Below are positions 45,335 to 54,385 of a stretch of DNA of 64,000 nt, in pieces. This DNA is from Rhodobacterales bacterium (GTDB taxonomy: Bacteria > Pseudomonadota > Alphaproteobacteria > Rhodobacterales > Rhodobacteraceae), in assembly GCA_025362795.1 (NCBI GenBank), contig JANYFE010000012.1:1-64000 (forward strand), written 5' to 3'. Made by a program: the position numbers and the translations under genes. Under the pieces are notes generated by a model. The model was not told where the DNA came from. It made no database searches and saw only the letters and a program-made list of their open reading frames with translations. How positions within the stretch are numbered: position 1 is the first letter of the stretch; each line of letters starts with the position of its first letter.

Positions 45335-45363
45335 GGGGCACCCATCCGGTGCCCCTTTTGGTT
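45335..45363 (+). terminator. Intrinsic terminator after trxA
   Basis: GGGGCACC (45335-45342), loop CATCC, GGTGCCCC (45348-45355), then TTTTGGTTT. The 8-bp perfect GC stem and T-tract are textbook. Confidence 0.93.
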
Positions 45364-45423
45364 TGGCCGGGTTGTGCGGCTCTGGGCGGAGAACCATATT
45401 AGGGCAAATACCGGAGGCGGACG

Positions 45424-45981
45424 ATGGCGGAAGACAAATTTCCCGGCTGGCATGGCACCACGATTCTGGCGGTCCGGCGCGGCGGGGCGGTGGTGGTGGC
45501 CGGGGATGGTCAGGTCAGCATTGGCCAGACCGTGATCAAGGGCACCGCCCGCAAAGTGCGGCGGCTGTCGCCGGGTGGCCATGATGTGGTGGCCGGGTTT
45601 GCCGGGTCGACCGCCGACGCGTTCACCCTGCTGGAACGGCTGGAGAAAAAGCTGGAGGCGGCTCCGGGGCAACTGGCCCGCGCCTGCGTCGATCTGGCGA
45701 AGGATTGGCGGATGGACAAGTATCTGCGCAACCTCGAGGCGATGCTGATCGTCACGGATGGCGATGGCTTGTTCGTCATCACCGGCGCAGGCGATGTGCT
45801 GGAACCGGAACACGACGTGGCTGCGATCGGCTCTGGTGGCAACTATGCGCTGGCCGCCGCGCGCGGGCTGATGACAACCGATCTGGCGGCAGAGGATATC
45901 GCCCGGCGGGCCATGGCGATTGCGGCCGATATCTGCGTTTACACCAACGGCAACCTGACGGTGGAGACCATCCGTAAATGA
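45424..45981 (+). CDS. hslV: ATP-dependent protease peptidase subunit HslV
   Basis: This 185-residue threonine peptidase has a short propeptide [11 protein letters not shown], after which Thr12 of TTILAVRR becomes the N-terminal nucleophile. [20 protein letters not shown] is the conserved core. It forms the HslUV protease with HslU. The partner gene lies 460 bases downstream, separated by an antiparallel gene. Confidence 0.97.
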   Translation: MAEDKFPGWHGTTILAVRRGGAVVVAGDGQVSIGQTVIKGTARKVRRLSPGGHDVVAGFAGSTADAFTLLERLEKKLEAAPGQLARACVDLAKDWRMDKYLRNLEAMLIVTDGDGLFVITGAGDVLEPEHDVAAIGSGGNYALAAARGLMTTDLAAEDIARRAMAIAADICVYTNGNLTVETIRK

Positions 45982-45999
45982 CCACCACCACGGGCAAAT

Positions 46000-46027
46000 C
46001 GGGCGTCAGACCCAAAGGCGACGCCCG
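46000..46027. terminator. Hairpin between hslV and the antiparallel PPOX gene
   Basis: CGGGCGTC (46000-46007) pairs perfectly with GACGCCCG (46020-46027) across 12 bases. It lies 18 bases after hslV and 13 before the end of the convergent gene. No T-tract follows. It can serve both directions. Confidence 0.55.
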
Positions 46028-46040
46028 TTCGCGCTTTGGT

Positions 46041-46352
46041 TCAGCGCAGCTGCACTTCGGCCACGTTGTCGCGGTGCGACGTTTTGGGATCAGTGCCGAC
46101 CAGCAGCTTTACGGCAGACAGCAGGTCCGACGGATCGTACCAGATCTCTGCCTCTGCCGCATCGCAGCGCAGCAGCGCGAGTTTCGGGTCGCTCTCGCCG
46201 CCCGCAAACCAGATCGGCCCTTCGTCGCCATCCAGAACCGCCGCCATCGCGCGGGTGTGGGCGCCGTCAACGCCCGTCAGTCCCAGCATCATGGTGCGGT
46301 CAGATTTGACGGCGGCCCAGAGTTTATCCTTCATCTCAGCAGGGGTCGGCAT
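46041..46352 (-). CDS. Pyridoxamine 5'-phosphate oxidase-family protein with an internal deletion
   Basis: The 103 residues read MPTPAEMKDKLWAAVKSDRT, VMLGL-type strand MMLGLTGVDGAHTRAMAAVL, DEGPIWF, then jump to GGESDPKLALLRCDAAEAEI and end VGTDPKTSHRDNVAEVQL. In family members I know of, about 50-60 residues with the FMN-binding strands and the FVAAWYEGG loop lie between PIWF and GGKDDPKLALLR. Here that block is missing in frame. It is probably non-functional or reduced to a partial fold. ATG 46352 fits GGGAG upstream; the frame extends to 46424. Confidence 0.7.
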   Translation of the reverse strand: MPTPAEMKDKLWAAVKSDRTMMLGLTGVDGAHTRAMAAVLDGDEGPIWFAGGESDPKLALLRCDAAEAEIWYDPSDLLSAVKLLVGTDPKTSHRDNVAEVQLR

Positions 46353-46441
46353 GGTCGCTCCCCAGGTTGGGGTCTGGTCATACAACCAGCGAGCGGCGAT
46401 TGGGCTCCCCCTGATGGCCATCAATTTAGTGCGAGACCCTT

Positions 46442-47737
46442 ATGACCGACCTGACCCCCCGCGAGATCGTCTCTGAACTTGACCGCTATATCATCGGCCA
46501 GACCGCTGCCAAGCGGGCAGTCGCGGTGGCTTTGCGCAACCGCTGGCGCCGCAAACGCCTGCCTGATGATCTGCGGGACGAGGTTTATCCCAAGAATATC
46601 CTGATGATCGGGCCGACCGGGGTGGGCAAGACAGAGATTGCCCGCCGTCTGGCCAGGCTGGCGAAAGCGCCGTTTCTGAAGGTCGAGGCGACCAAATTTA
46701 CCGAGGTTGGCTATGTCGGCCGCGATGTGGACAGCATCATCCGCGATCTGGTCGATGCCGCGCTGATCGAAACCCGCGCCCGCATGCGGGAGGACGTCTC
46801 GGCCAAGGCAAAGAAGGCGGCGGAAGAACGGGTGATTGACGCGCTGGCGGGCAAAGATGCGCGGGAACAGACCCGCGAAATGTTCCGTGGCAAGCTGAAG
46901 CGCGGCGAACTGGATGAGACGCTGATCGAGCTGGACATTGCCGACGCGGCCCCGGCCATGCCGATGATGGGCGGACAGGGCATGGAACTGCAGATGCAGG
47001 GCTTGCAGGATTTGTTCAAATCCTTCGGCCAGCGGACAACGCGCAAGAAGGTCACGGTGGCGGAAAGCTATGACCTGCTGATCGGGCAAGAGGCCGACAA
47101 GCTTTTGGATGACGAGGCGGTCAAGACCGCCGCGCTGGACGCGGTGCAACAGAATGGCATCGTCTTTCTCGATGAAATCGACAAGATTTGTGCCCGCTCC
47201 GATGCGCGCGGCGCCGATGTCAGCCGCGAAGGGGTGCAGCGCGATCTGCTGCCGCTGATTGAAGGGACGACGGTTTCGACCAAATACGGCCCGGTCAAGA
47301 CCGATCATATCCTGTTCATCGCCTCAGGCGCATTTCACATCGCGAAACCGTCGGACTTGCTGCCAGAGCTGCAGGGCCGCCTGCCGATCCGGGTAGAGTT
47401 GCAGCCCCTGACCGAGCGGGATTTCGTGCGGATATTGACCGAGACCGACAACGCGCTGACGCTGCAATATACCGGCCTGCTGGCGACCGAGGCCGTCACG
47501 GTCAGCTTTACGCCAGACGGGATTGCGGCGCTGGCCCGCATTGCGGCAGAGGTCAATCAATCGGTGGAAAACATCGGGGCAAGGCGGCTTTACACGGTGA
47601 TGGAGCGGGTGTTTGAAGAGCTGTCCTTTTCGGCCCCGGACCGCGCGGGCGAGGCCGTCATCGTCGATGCGGGGTTTGTCGAGGCCAATCTGGGGGCCCT
47701 GTCCCGCTCTGCCGACCTGTCGCGCTATGTGCTGTGA
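46442..47737 (+). CDS. hslU: ATP-dependent protease ATPase subunit HslU
   Basis: This 431-residue AAA+ unfoldase has Walker [14 protein letters not shown] (57-69), Walker [11 protein letters not shown] and the C-terminal LSRYVL tail that docks into HslV. It includes the I-domain (about 110-240) with the Met/Gln-rich [16 protein letters not shown]. It forms HslUV with the upstream hslV, but its transcription has to pass the antiparallel gene or use its own promoter. Confidence 0.97.
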   Translation: MTDLTPREIVSELDRYIIGQTAAKRAVAVALRNRWRRKRLPDDLRDEVYPKNILMIGPTGVGKTEIARRLARLAKAPFLKVEATKFTEVGYVGRDVDSIIRDLVDAALIETRARMREDVSAKAKKAAEERVIDALAGKDAREQTREMFRGKLKRGELDETLIELDIADAAPAMPMMGGQGMELQMQGLQDLFKSFGQRTTRKKVTVAESYDLLIGQEADKLLDDEAVKTAALDAVQQNGIVFLDEIDKICARSDARGADVSREGVQRDLLPLIEGTTVSTKYGPVKTDHILFIASGAFHIAKPSDLLPELQGRLPIRVELQPLTERDFVRILTETDNALTLQYTGLLATEAVTVSFTPDGIAALARIAAEVNQSVENIGARRLYTVMERVFEELSFSAPDRAGEAVIVDAGFVEANLGALSRSADLSRYVL

Positions 47738-47836
47738 TGCGGGGTCGCCCTGTGCGACACTCTGCCAAGAGGTCGGTGCTGCTTGTTGGTCTTTTTTCGG
47801 TGGGGATGTGTATTCCATGATCTTCGGCCCGTGCAC

Positions 47837-48940
47837 ATGAGGCGGCTTTCGGCGCTTTGCCTGATTTTCCTGATGTCCTGCACCCCGCGCGGCGCCGTGA
47901 CGCTGGATGCCTCTGCGGCGGGGGTTGGCACGGTGGAAAAGATCTTCATCGGCACCACCCGCATTCAAGAGCAGGATGGGAGTTTTGGCAGCCACCGATC
48001 CGAAGAGGTGCATTTCGCCCGGTATGACGTGTCGGTGCCCCCGAACCGCAAACTGGGAGAGATCACCTGGCCAAAGCGGGGTGGCAGGATCGATCCGACA
48101 ACCCAGTTTCTGACCACCGATGAAGAGGTCTATCAATCCGGCGCGGCCTTCCGCGCCGACTTGAGGCGTCAGATGACGGCGACAGATGGCGAGGCGGTGA
48201 TTTTCATCCACGGCTACAATACCAACTTTGCCGAAAGCACCTATCGTGTGGCGCAGTTCACCCATGATCTGCAACTGCCGGGCGCGGTCATACAGTATTC
48301 CTGGCCCTCTGCCGCCGAACCGCTGGGCTATGCCTATGACCGCGATTCTGCCTTGTTTGCGCGGGACGGGCTGGAAAGTTTGATCCACGAGGTGGCGGCT
48401 GCCGGTGCTAAGCGGATCTTGCTGGTGGCACATTCGATGGGTGCCGGCCTGACGATGGAGGCGCTGCGCTCGGCGGCAATCCGGGGCGACAAACGGACAC
48501 TGGGGTTGATCGGCGGGGTGATCCTGATCTCGCCCGATATTGATGTGGACGTGTTTCGCGAACAGGCCCGCTCGATGGGCAAGCTGCCGCAACCATTCGT
48601 GATATTCGGCTCGGACCGCGACAAGTTTCTGCGGTTGTCAGCGTTGCTGACCGGGCAGCCGGCGCGGCTGGGGTCGCTGACCGATGTGTCACGCGTCGCG
48701 GATCTGAAAGTGACTTTTCTGGACGTAAGCGAGTTCAGCAAGGGCGCCGGCCATTTCCTGGTCGGCGACTCTGCGGCGCTGATCACCCTGCTGGACCGGA
48801 TTGCCGACGTTCAGGGCGCGTTTGAACGGGACCGCCGATCGCGGCTGGGCCTGTTGCCGGGCGTGGTTCTGACCGTGCAGAATGCGACGCAGATCGTGTT
48901 GTCGCCGCTGGCCAACGTGGCGAGTGATTTCACGCGGTAG
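47837..48940 (+). CDS. Alpha/beta hydrolase lipoprotein (DUF900 family)
   Basis: This 367-residue protein begins MRRLSALCLIFLMSC, a lipoprotein signal with lipobox LMSC, so the mature protein should be membrane-anchored. The hydrolase core has FIHGYNTNFAEST and the nucleophile VAHSMGAGL. It starts at ATG 47837; the longer frame begins before a poor start. Substrate unknown. Confidence 0.88.
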   Translation: MRRLSALCLIFLMSCTPRGAVTLDASAAGVGTVEKIFIGTTRIQEQDGSFGSHRSEEVHFARYDVSVPPNRKLGEITWPKRGGRIDPTTQFLTTDEEVYQSGAAFRADLRRQMTATDGEAVIFIHGYNTNFAESTYRVAQFTHDLQLPGAVIQYSWPSAAEPLGYAYDRDSALFARDGLESLIHEVAAAGAKRILLVAHSMGAGLTMEALRSAAIRGDKRTLGLIGGVILISPDIDVDVFREQARSMGKLPQPFVIFGSDRDKFLRLSALLTGQPARLGSLTDVSRVADLKVTFLDVSEFSKGAGHFLVGDSAALITLLDRIADVQGAFERDRRSRLGLLPGVVLTVQNATQIVLSPLANVASDFTR

Positions 48941-49046
48941 TGGCTGCGTATCGTCGGCCTGCCCCAACACTGTGTGCGGGGTTTCGCATCCCCGCTGACC
49001 CGTGGGATAATTTGACCAATGAGTATGACCGTGTGCCGGCCGCCGC

Positions 49047-49637
49047 TTAGCGGTTGCGCCGCAGGTAGACGTAATACGCCCCTGATCCGCCGTGTTTCAG
49101 GTGGGATTCGCTGATTTGCAAAACCGCCGGGCCAAGCGGCGACTGCCGTAGCCACAGCGGGGTCTGGTGCCGCAAGACGCCCATGCGCTGCGGGATCGGG
49201 CCATAGTCAGGACCGGCCTTGCCCTTGCCGGTGATCACCAGAACCAGCCGCAACCCGGCGCTTTGGGCATTCAGGATAAAGTGGATCAGTTCGGGGTGCG
49301 CCTCTGCCAGGGTCATTCCGTGCAGGTCCAGCCGGGCCTCGGGCTGCAATTTGCCGCGCGACATGCGGGCAAAGGCCTTGGCGTCCATTTGCAAGGGTGC
49401 ATCCGGCTGCACGGTGGTGCCAAGCTCGTGGGCGCGCAGGCTGCGCGCCTTTTCGCCCAGGCGGAAGGGCGCAAGCGGCGGCTGGGGCGCAGGGTCGGGC
49501 AGCTTGGGGTGCGTCAGGATCAGCACGGGTGGCTCGACCTTGCGGCGCAGTTGCAGGGCGTGCATCGGTCTGGCGGTGCGGGCGACGGCCTGCCACAACG
49601 CCTCTTCTTCGGGGTGGAGCGAACGGCGGCGCGACAT
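49047..49637 (-). CDS. Smr-domain protein
   Basis: This 196-residue protein has a C-terminal Smr nuclease domain: LDLHGMTLAEAHPELIHF, LVLVITGKGKAG and HGGSGAYYVYLRR. The Smr domain nicks DNA or cleaves RNA. Residues 1-100 are basic and low-complexity. It lies in line with mltA and the Tim44 gene, three bases after mltA. Confidence 0.92.
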   Translation of the reverse strand: MSRRRSLHPEEEALWQAVARTARPMHALQLRRKVEPPVLILTHPKLPDPAPQPPLAPFRLGEKARSLRAHELGTTVQPDAPLQMDAKAFARMSRGKLQPEARLDLHGMTLAEAHPELIHFILNAQSAGLRLVLVITGKGKAGPDYGPIPQRMGVLRHQTPLWLRQSPLGPAVLQISESHLKHGGSGAYYVYLRRNR

Positions 49638-49640
49638 CGC

Positions 49641-50660
49641 TCAGGTGCCGTCCAACATGGCATAGGCGCGGTCGATCGGCATCAGCAGCAACAGGCGGCC
49701 ACCGTCCTTGATCTCGCCCGCCGCCTGCCCCGCCGCATGGCCGGTGCCGAAGAATATGTCGGCGCGCTGGGCGCCCTTGATGGCGCCACCGGTGTCTTGT
49801 GCGATCATAAGGCGGTGCAGCGGATCGGTCCCGGTTTTTTCGACCCAGACCGGCGTGCCCAGTTTGATATGGGCGGGATCGACAGCGACCGAACGCATCG
49901 TGGTGATTGACCGGCCCATCGCGCCAATAGGACCGGCGCTGTCGGCAAGATCGGACAGTTTGCGGAAAAAGACATAGGACGGGTTGGTGTTCAGCAGATC
50001 CATCCCGGCGTCCGGATTGTTGCGAACCCACTGCCGGATGGTTTCGGCACTGACCTGCGACAGGCTGAAGATGCCGCGACGCACCAGCTCCTGCCCGACC
50101 GAGCGATAGGCATAGCCGTTGCGTCCGGCATAGCCCACCCGGATGGTGTGGCCGTTGGTCAAATGGATGCGGCCGGACCCCTGGATATGCAGGAAGAACA
50201 CCTCGACCGGATCGTCGAGCCAGGCAATTTCCAGACCCCTGCCGCGCAGGATGCCCCGTTCGATGGTGGCGCGGTCATACCAGACCGAACCGTCGCGCAA
50301 CTCGGGCGGGCGGCGGTAGACCGGATAAGCAAAGCGCGGGGTGCGCACCGGCGAGCCTTCCAGTTCGGGTTCGTAATAACCGGTGAACAGCGCGGGCGGC
50401 GTGCCGATCAGCACCGGCTTGAACAGCAGTTCAAAGAACTGGCGGGCGGCGGCTTCATTGGCTTCGACGTCCTGCGCAAGCCGACACACCGGAGTCCAGT
50501 CCGGGTCATCCATCAGATCGCACGTCGAACGGAAGGTTTTCAGCGCCGCCAGATGGTCATCCTCGGCCCAGCCTGCCAGGCTTTCATAGTCAAAGACCTG
50601 TGCCGCGGCAGGCACAATCATGGCGACCAGCAGCAAAACGGCGCGGAGGGTCGCACCCAC
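49641..50660 (-). CDS. mltA: Membrane-bound lytic transglycosylase A
   Basis: This 339-residue protein starts at GTG 50660, one base after the previous stop, and begins with a Sec signal (ATLRAVLLLVAMIVPAAAQ). The MltA domain shows LFTGYYEPELEGS, QGSGRIHLTNG and the 3D-domain KLGTPVWVEKTG with AQDTGGAIKGAQRADIFFG. It cuts peptidoglycan glycan strands to 1,6-anhydro-MurNAc, feeding the amino-sugar recycling genes amgK-murU upstream in the window. Confidence 0.93.
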   Translation of the reverse strand: MGATLRAVLLLVAMIVPAAAQVFDYESLAGWAEDDHLAALKTFRSTCDLMDDPDWTPVCRLAQDVEANEAAARQFFELLFKPVLIGTPPALFTGYYEPELEGSPVRTPRFAYPVYRRPPELRDGSVWYDRATIERGILRGRGLEIAWLDDPVEVFFLHIQGSGRIHLTNGHTIRVGYAGRNGYAYRSVGQELVRRGIFSLSQVSAETIRQWVRNNPDAGMDLLNTNPSYVFFRKLSDLADSAGPIGAMGRSITTMRSVAVDPAHIKLGTPVWVEKTGTDPLHRLMIAQDTGGAIKGAQRADIFFGTGHAAGQAAGEIKDGGRLLLLMPIDRAYAMLDGT

Positions 50661-50661
50661 A

Positions 50662-51315
50662 TTAGTCCCCGGTGGCCGCAAGCTGCCAGTTCGGGTCGCC
50701 CGCCCCCATGCGCCGGGCAAAAGTCCAGCTGTCCCGTTGACGGGCAATGGCACTTGGACCACCCTCGACGACGACCCCCGATTTGTCGCGGACGGTGCGG
50801 GTCAGCTCGCCCGTGAACCGCACGGCGATCTCTGCGACTTTGCTGGTGGCGTCAAAGGTCGCTTCGGTCAGGGCCATATCGCGGACGCCGGCGAAGACCG
50901 ACTCGATCTTGAGGCCCTGATTTTCGCGGTCATTGATGGCGGCGGTGAAGGTGTGCAGCACATCTTCACCAAGGAACGGCTTGATCTGCGCCAGATCGCC
51001 CTTGTCGAACGCCATCAGGATCATCTCATACGCCTGCCGCGCCCCTTTCAGAAACTCTCCGACGTTGAAACTGGGTTCAGCGGCCTTCATCGCTGCCAAA
51101 GCGGCGGCCGCGGCGGGGTCGCTGGTGTTGTCGGTAATGTCGCGGTCCGGGCCGCCGTCGATCACCTCGAACTTCGGGCGCGGCGCGGCGCCGGTGGTGT
51201 CGGTCACGGCTGGCTTTTCAAAACCATCGCGGGTGCCCAGCACCGAGCGCAGCTTCAGGATCAGGAAAATCGCGATCCCGGCCAGAACGAGCAGTTGGAT
51301 CAAAGAGGAATTCAT
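50662..51315 (-). CDS. Tim44/TimA-domain membrane-associated protein
   Basis: The 217 residues start MNSSLIQLLVLAGIAIFLIL (one membrane anchor), then a Gly/Asp-rich linker, and a C-terminal Tim44-like domain (FKGDLAQIKPFLGEDVLHTF-type segment, then SWTFARRMGAGDPNWQL). It starts at ATG 51315; the longer frame to 51927 is antisense to fxsA. Alphaproteobacterial homologues are ancestors of mitochondrial Tim44, with a role in protein export. Confidence 0.9.
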   Translation of the reverse strand: MNSSLIQLLVLAGIAIFLILKLRSVLGTRDGFEKPAVTDTTGAAPRPKFEVIDGGPDRDITDNTSDPAAAAALAAMKAAEPSFNVGEFLKGARQAYEMILMAFDKGDLAQIKPFLGEDVLHTFTAAINDRENQGLKIESVFAGVRDMALTEATFDATSKVAEIAVRFTGELTRTVRDKSGVVVEGGPSAIARQRDSWTFARRMGAGDPNWQLAATGD

Positions 51316-51439
51316 GCGGAACCTCGGATGGGCAATGACTGCCTCTGGGGTTGGTATTTTCAAGCGTCGGTGCCTATGTAAGGTCTTGGGGGGGCCAAGT
51401 CCACCAGCCCCCTCGAATTTGGCCAAAGGAGGCCCAAGG

Positions 51440-51910
51440 ATGCGGGTTTTATTGCTGTTCTGCGGCTGGTCGCTGATAGAGATCGCGCTTTTCGTCACCG
51501 TGGGCGGCTGGCTGGGCCTGGGGCTTACGCTGGTCTGGGTGATTGCGACCGGCATGCTGGGGGTTGCGCTGATCCGCTGGCAGGGCGCACGGATGGGGAT
51601 GAACCTGCGGCAGGGTATGGGAGCGGCACGGGATCCGCTGTCAGGGGCGGCGCACAGCGGGCTGATCATGCTGGCGGCGGTGCTGTTGATCCTGCCGGGC
51701 TTTCTGACCGATGCCGTGGGGCTGGTGCTGTTGATCCCGATGGCGCGGCGGGCGATCCTGTCGGCGATTGCGGGGCGCGGCATTGGGGCGGGCCCGCGCC
51801 GGGGCGGGCCATATGCCGGGGATCCCTTTGACGTGATTGACGCCGAAGTGGTTGAAGATGTGCCGCCAGCCCGCACCCCGCACAAGCCTTCGGGATGGAC
51901 CCAGTCCTGA
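51440..51910 (+). CDS. FxsA-family membrane protein
   Basis: The 156 residues start at ATG 51440 after AGGAGG. FxsA-type membrane segments are FCGWSLIEIALFVTVGGWLG, LTLVWVIATGMLGVALI and MLAAVLLILPGFLTDAVGLV. It ends with an acidic and Pro-rich tail. FxsA of E. coli overcomes phage F exclusion by T7; here the role is unknown. Confidence 0.9.
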   Translation: MRVLLLFCGWSLIEIALFVTVGGWLGLGLTLVWVIATGMLGVALIRWQGARMGMNLRQGMGAARDPLSGAAHSGLIMLAAVLLILPGFLTDAVGLVLLIPMARRAILSAIAGRGIGAGPRRGGPYAGDPFDVIDAEVVEDVPPARTPHKPSGWTQS

Positions 51911-51954
51911 TCGCCTGCTAGGAACACGGGCTACGGGCTTTGAGGGAGAGTATG

Positions 51955-52464
51955 ATGGCCGAAGAGAGCAATGGCGCGGCACCGCAGGCGGCAGCAGCCG
52001 TCAAGATGCAGGTTCTGGCGCAGTTCGTGCGAGACATGAGTTTTGAGAATTTGGTGGCGCAAAAGGGCCTGACCGGGACCGAAATGCTGCCGGATATCCA
52101 GGTTGGCGTGTCTCTGGACGCGCGCAAACGCCCGGTCGAGCATCAGTATGATGTGATCGCCAAGTTCAAGATCACCTCGAAGAACAAGGCGAATGACGAC
52201 ACGCTGTTCCTGATGGAACTGGAATATGGTGGGGTTTTTCTGGTCGAGGGCGTGCCGGATGATCAATTGCATCCGTTCCTGCTGATCGAATGTCCGCGCA
52301 TGCTGTTCCCGTTTGTGCGGCGGATCATTTCGGATGTGACGCATGACGGTGGATTCCCGCCCCTGAACATCGACAATGTCGACTTTCTGGCTCTGTACCG
52401 GCAGGAAATGGCGCGGCGGGCGCAACTGGCGGCAGGGGCTCCAGCAGCAGCCCCGATGAACTGA
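51955..52464 (+). CDS. secB: Export chaperone SecB
   Basis: This 169-residue chaperone starts MAEESNGAAPQAA (ATG 51955, with a second ATG directly before it). It has VLAQFVRDMSFENL, VEHQYDVIAKFKI, YGGVFLVEG, PFLLIECPRMLFPFVRRII and GGFPPLNIDNVDFLALY. It holds precursors unfolded for SecA. Gene order fxsA-secB-dnaQ-coaE-aroE-maf is typical of the origin flank. Confidence 0.96.
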   Translation: MAEESNGAAPQAAAAVKMQVLAQFVRDMSFENLVAQKGLTGTEMLPDIQVGVSLDARKRPVEHQYDVIAKFKITSKNKANDDTLFLMELEYGGVFLVEGVPDDQLHPFLLIECPRMLFPFVRRIISDVTHDGGFPPLNIDNVDFLALYRQEMARRAQLAAGAPAAAPMN

Positions 52465-53118
52465 GCAGGAGTGGGTGGCAGCATTTCACCCTGCCCCCCG
52501 CTTTCGATCCCTCTTTGTCGACCCGTCAAAGGTAGCGAAGCCATTTTATAACAAAGGGCGTTGTGGGACTTCTGGCAGCACTTGCTTCAGACTGGTCGCC
52601 TGCCGCCGCCGAAGGCCTTCAAGCGGCGCCGCCCCCACCCAGCTTGCCCCTCCCGGCTGGCTAAGATGCGCCCTTGTGCCGGGAGATCCCCGGTTTCAGT
52701 GAAGACTACGTTACGGCCCTTGGCGTCAGCAAAGACTGGCTCCTCACGGATTGCGACGATGGCGCGAGCGGCTACATGAGGATTGTGGACAAGACATCAG
52801 GCGCGGATATCTTCGAACTGATGATCCGCTACCGCGAGGGGATCTTGGACGCGGGCGTCCAGCCAAAGTTCAAGGCGATCACCCACCACATGCAGGCCGC
52901 CGGAGCGAGGGCATCACACTTCAATTACGTCCCGACATTGGAAAACCTTTAATCCCACTGTGCGTCCGATGTGGAGGCCGGTCCATGCACCTCGATCCAG
53001 AGCCTGATCCACTGACTGCTCAAGTGGGTTAAAGCCATAGTTGCGCGGCGTCAGTGGTTTGCCCACATGACCGATTTGCGGACAGGCGGCGGAATATCCG
53101 TCAGGCCCAACCCCTTTT
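52465..53118. other. Intergenic region between secB and dnaQ
   Basis: There is no fully convincing gene; an orphan open frame is listed separately at 52674-52952. The rest is GC-rich with no repeats or hairpins I can support, apart from secB's and dnaQ's own ends. Confidence 0.4.
52674..52952 (+). CDS. Short open frame, possible gene fragment
   Basis: The frame has protein-like composition (FSEDYVTALGVSKDWLLTDC, SGADIFELMIRYREGILDAG, KAITHHMQAAG) and runs up to TAA 52662-52664, with no ATG near its start (TTG 52674; first ATG 52776). That looks like a truncated gene. I do not recognise the family. It could be a chance frame in GC-rich DNA. Confidence 0.35.
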   Translation: MCREIPGFSEDYVTALGVSKDWLLTDCDDGASGYMRIVDKTSGADIFELMIRYREGILDAGVQPKFKAITHHMQAAGARASHFNYVPTLENL

Positions 53119-53799
53119 TCAGATGCGCTTGAGCCAGATCGCAGCGTCGCCCAGTTTGGTCACAAAGGCCTGATGGTCGGCGCTTTCTTCTGCAGTCAGG
53201 CGGGGCGGCAGCGGGGTGGGGCGCGGTTGGGGCCGCCAGGCGGGTTCGCTCGACTGGCTTTGTGCGGCGTTCAGCGTCAGGTCGGGTTGGCGACCACCAA
53301 TCAGCTCGAGATAGACCTCGGCCAGGATTTCACTGTCCAAAAGTGCCCCGTGCTTGGTGCGGGCAGAATTGTCGATGTTGAAGCGGCGGCACAGTGCATC
53401 CAGTGAGGCGGGCGAACCGGGGTATTTCTGCCGCGCGATGGCAACAGTATCCAGCGCCCGGGTCATCGGCAGCAGCGGCAGGCCGGCGGTCTTGAGTTCG
53501 GCATTGAGGAATTTCATGTCAAAGCCGGCGTTGTGGATCACCAATGTGGAATTGCCCACGAAGGCCAGAAAGTCGGCGGCAATGCTGGCGAAACGCGGCT
53601 TGCTGCGCAGGAAGTCATCGGACAGGCCATGTACCTCGAACGCCTCTTTCGGCATCATGCGGTCGGGGTTGAGGTATTGGTGCCAGGTTTTGCCGGTCGG
53701 CAGGTGATTGATCAATTCCACCGCGCCGATTTCAACGATGCGGTCCCCGGTGGCGGGATCAAGCCCGGTGGTTTCGGTATCAAGCACGATTTCACGCAT
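53119..53799 (-). CDS. dnaQ: DNA polymerase III epsilon subunit (proofreading exonuclease)
   Basis: This 226-residue 3'-5' exonuclease has the DEDDh motifs [11 protein letters not shown] (Asp7, Glu9), [16 protein letters not shown], and [18 protein letters not shown] near the end. It proofreads replication. Its start overlaps the coaE end by 8 bases. Confidence 0.96.
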   Translation of the reverse strand: MREIVLDTETTGLDPATGDRIVEIGAVELINHLPTGKTWHQYLNPDRMMPKEAFEVHGLSDDFLRSKPRFASIAADFLAFVGNSTLVIHNAGFDMKFLNAELKTAGLPLLPMTRALDTVAIARQKYPGSPASLDALCRRFNIDNSARTKHGALLDSEILAEVYLELIGGRQPDLTLNAAQSQSSEPAWRPQPRPTPLPPRLTAEESADHQAFVTKLGDAAIWLKRI

Positions 53800-54385
53800 G
53801 GTGGGCCCTTAAATAGAAAACAAGATCAGACACATAGGCCGAAACGGTGCCCAAGCTGAGCGTTTCGACGATATGGGTGGCGCGGCGGCGTTTTTCGCTA
53901 TCCGGCATTTGCCGGGCCAGAAGTGCCGCAAACCGCGCCTCTGTCATCCCGGGCCGGGCCATGACGCGGGCGCGCTGCACGTCAAACGGTGCCGTCACCA
54001 GCAGCGTCGCGTCCATGTCGGCATCCGCACCTGTTTCAAAGAGCAAGGGCATGTCAAGCAGCACGATCGCGCCGCGTTGGTTCTGCAGGAAAGCCGCGCG
54101 ATCGGCGGCAACCAAAGGATGCACCAACGCCTCGATCCGGGCCAGCGCAGCAGGGTCGGCAGCGATGATCGTCTTGAGCGCGGGTCGGCTGATGGTATCA
54201 CCGGCGAGGGCTGACGGAAAGGCCGCGGCGAGCGGCGCCACCGCGGCGCCACCGGGCGCATACAGACGGTGCACGGCAGCGTCAGCGTCCCATACCGGGA
54301 TATTCTGCGCCCCGAAAAACGCGGCGGTGGTCGATTTGCCCATGCCGATCGAGCCGGTAAGGCCCAGCTTGAAGGGCGGTCTCAT
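53792..54385 (-). CDS. coaE: Dephospho-CoA kinase
   Basis: This 197-residue kinase, with ATG 54385, makes the last step of coenzyme A synthesis. Walker [30 protein letters not shown] and [10 protein letters not shown] are visible. It overlaps aroE by 4 bases. The much longer frame running to 55138 is antisense-register to aroE and not part of the protein. Confidence 0.95.
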   Translation of the reverse strand: MRPPFKLGLTGSIGMGKSTTAAFFGAQNIPVWDADAAVHRLYAPGGAAVAPLAAAFPSALAGDTISRPALKTIIAADPAALARIEALVHPLVAADRAAFLQNQRGAIVLLDMPLLFETGADADMDATLLVTAPFDVQRARVMARPGMTEARFAALLARQMPDSEKRRRATHIVETLSLGTVSAYVSDLVFYLRAHHA

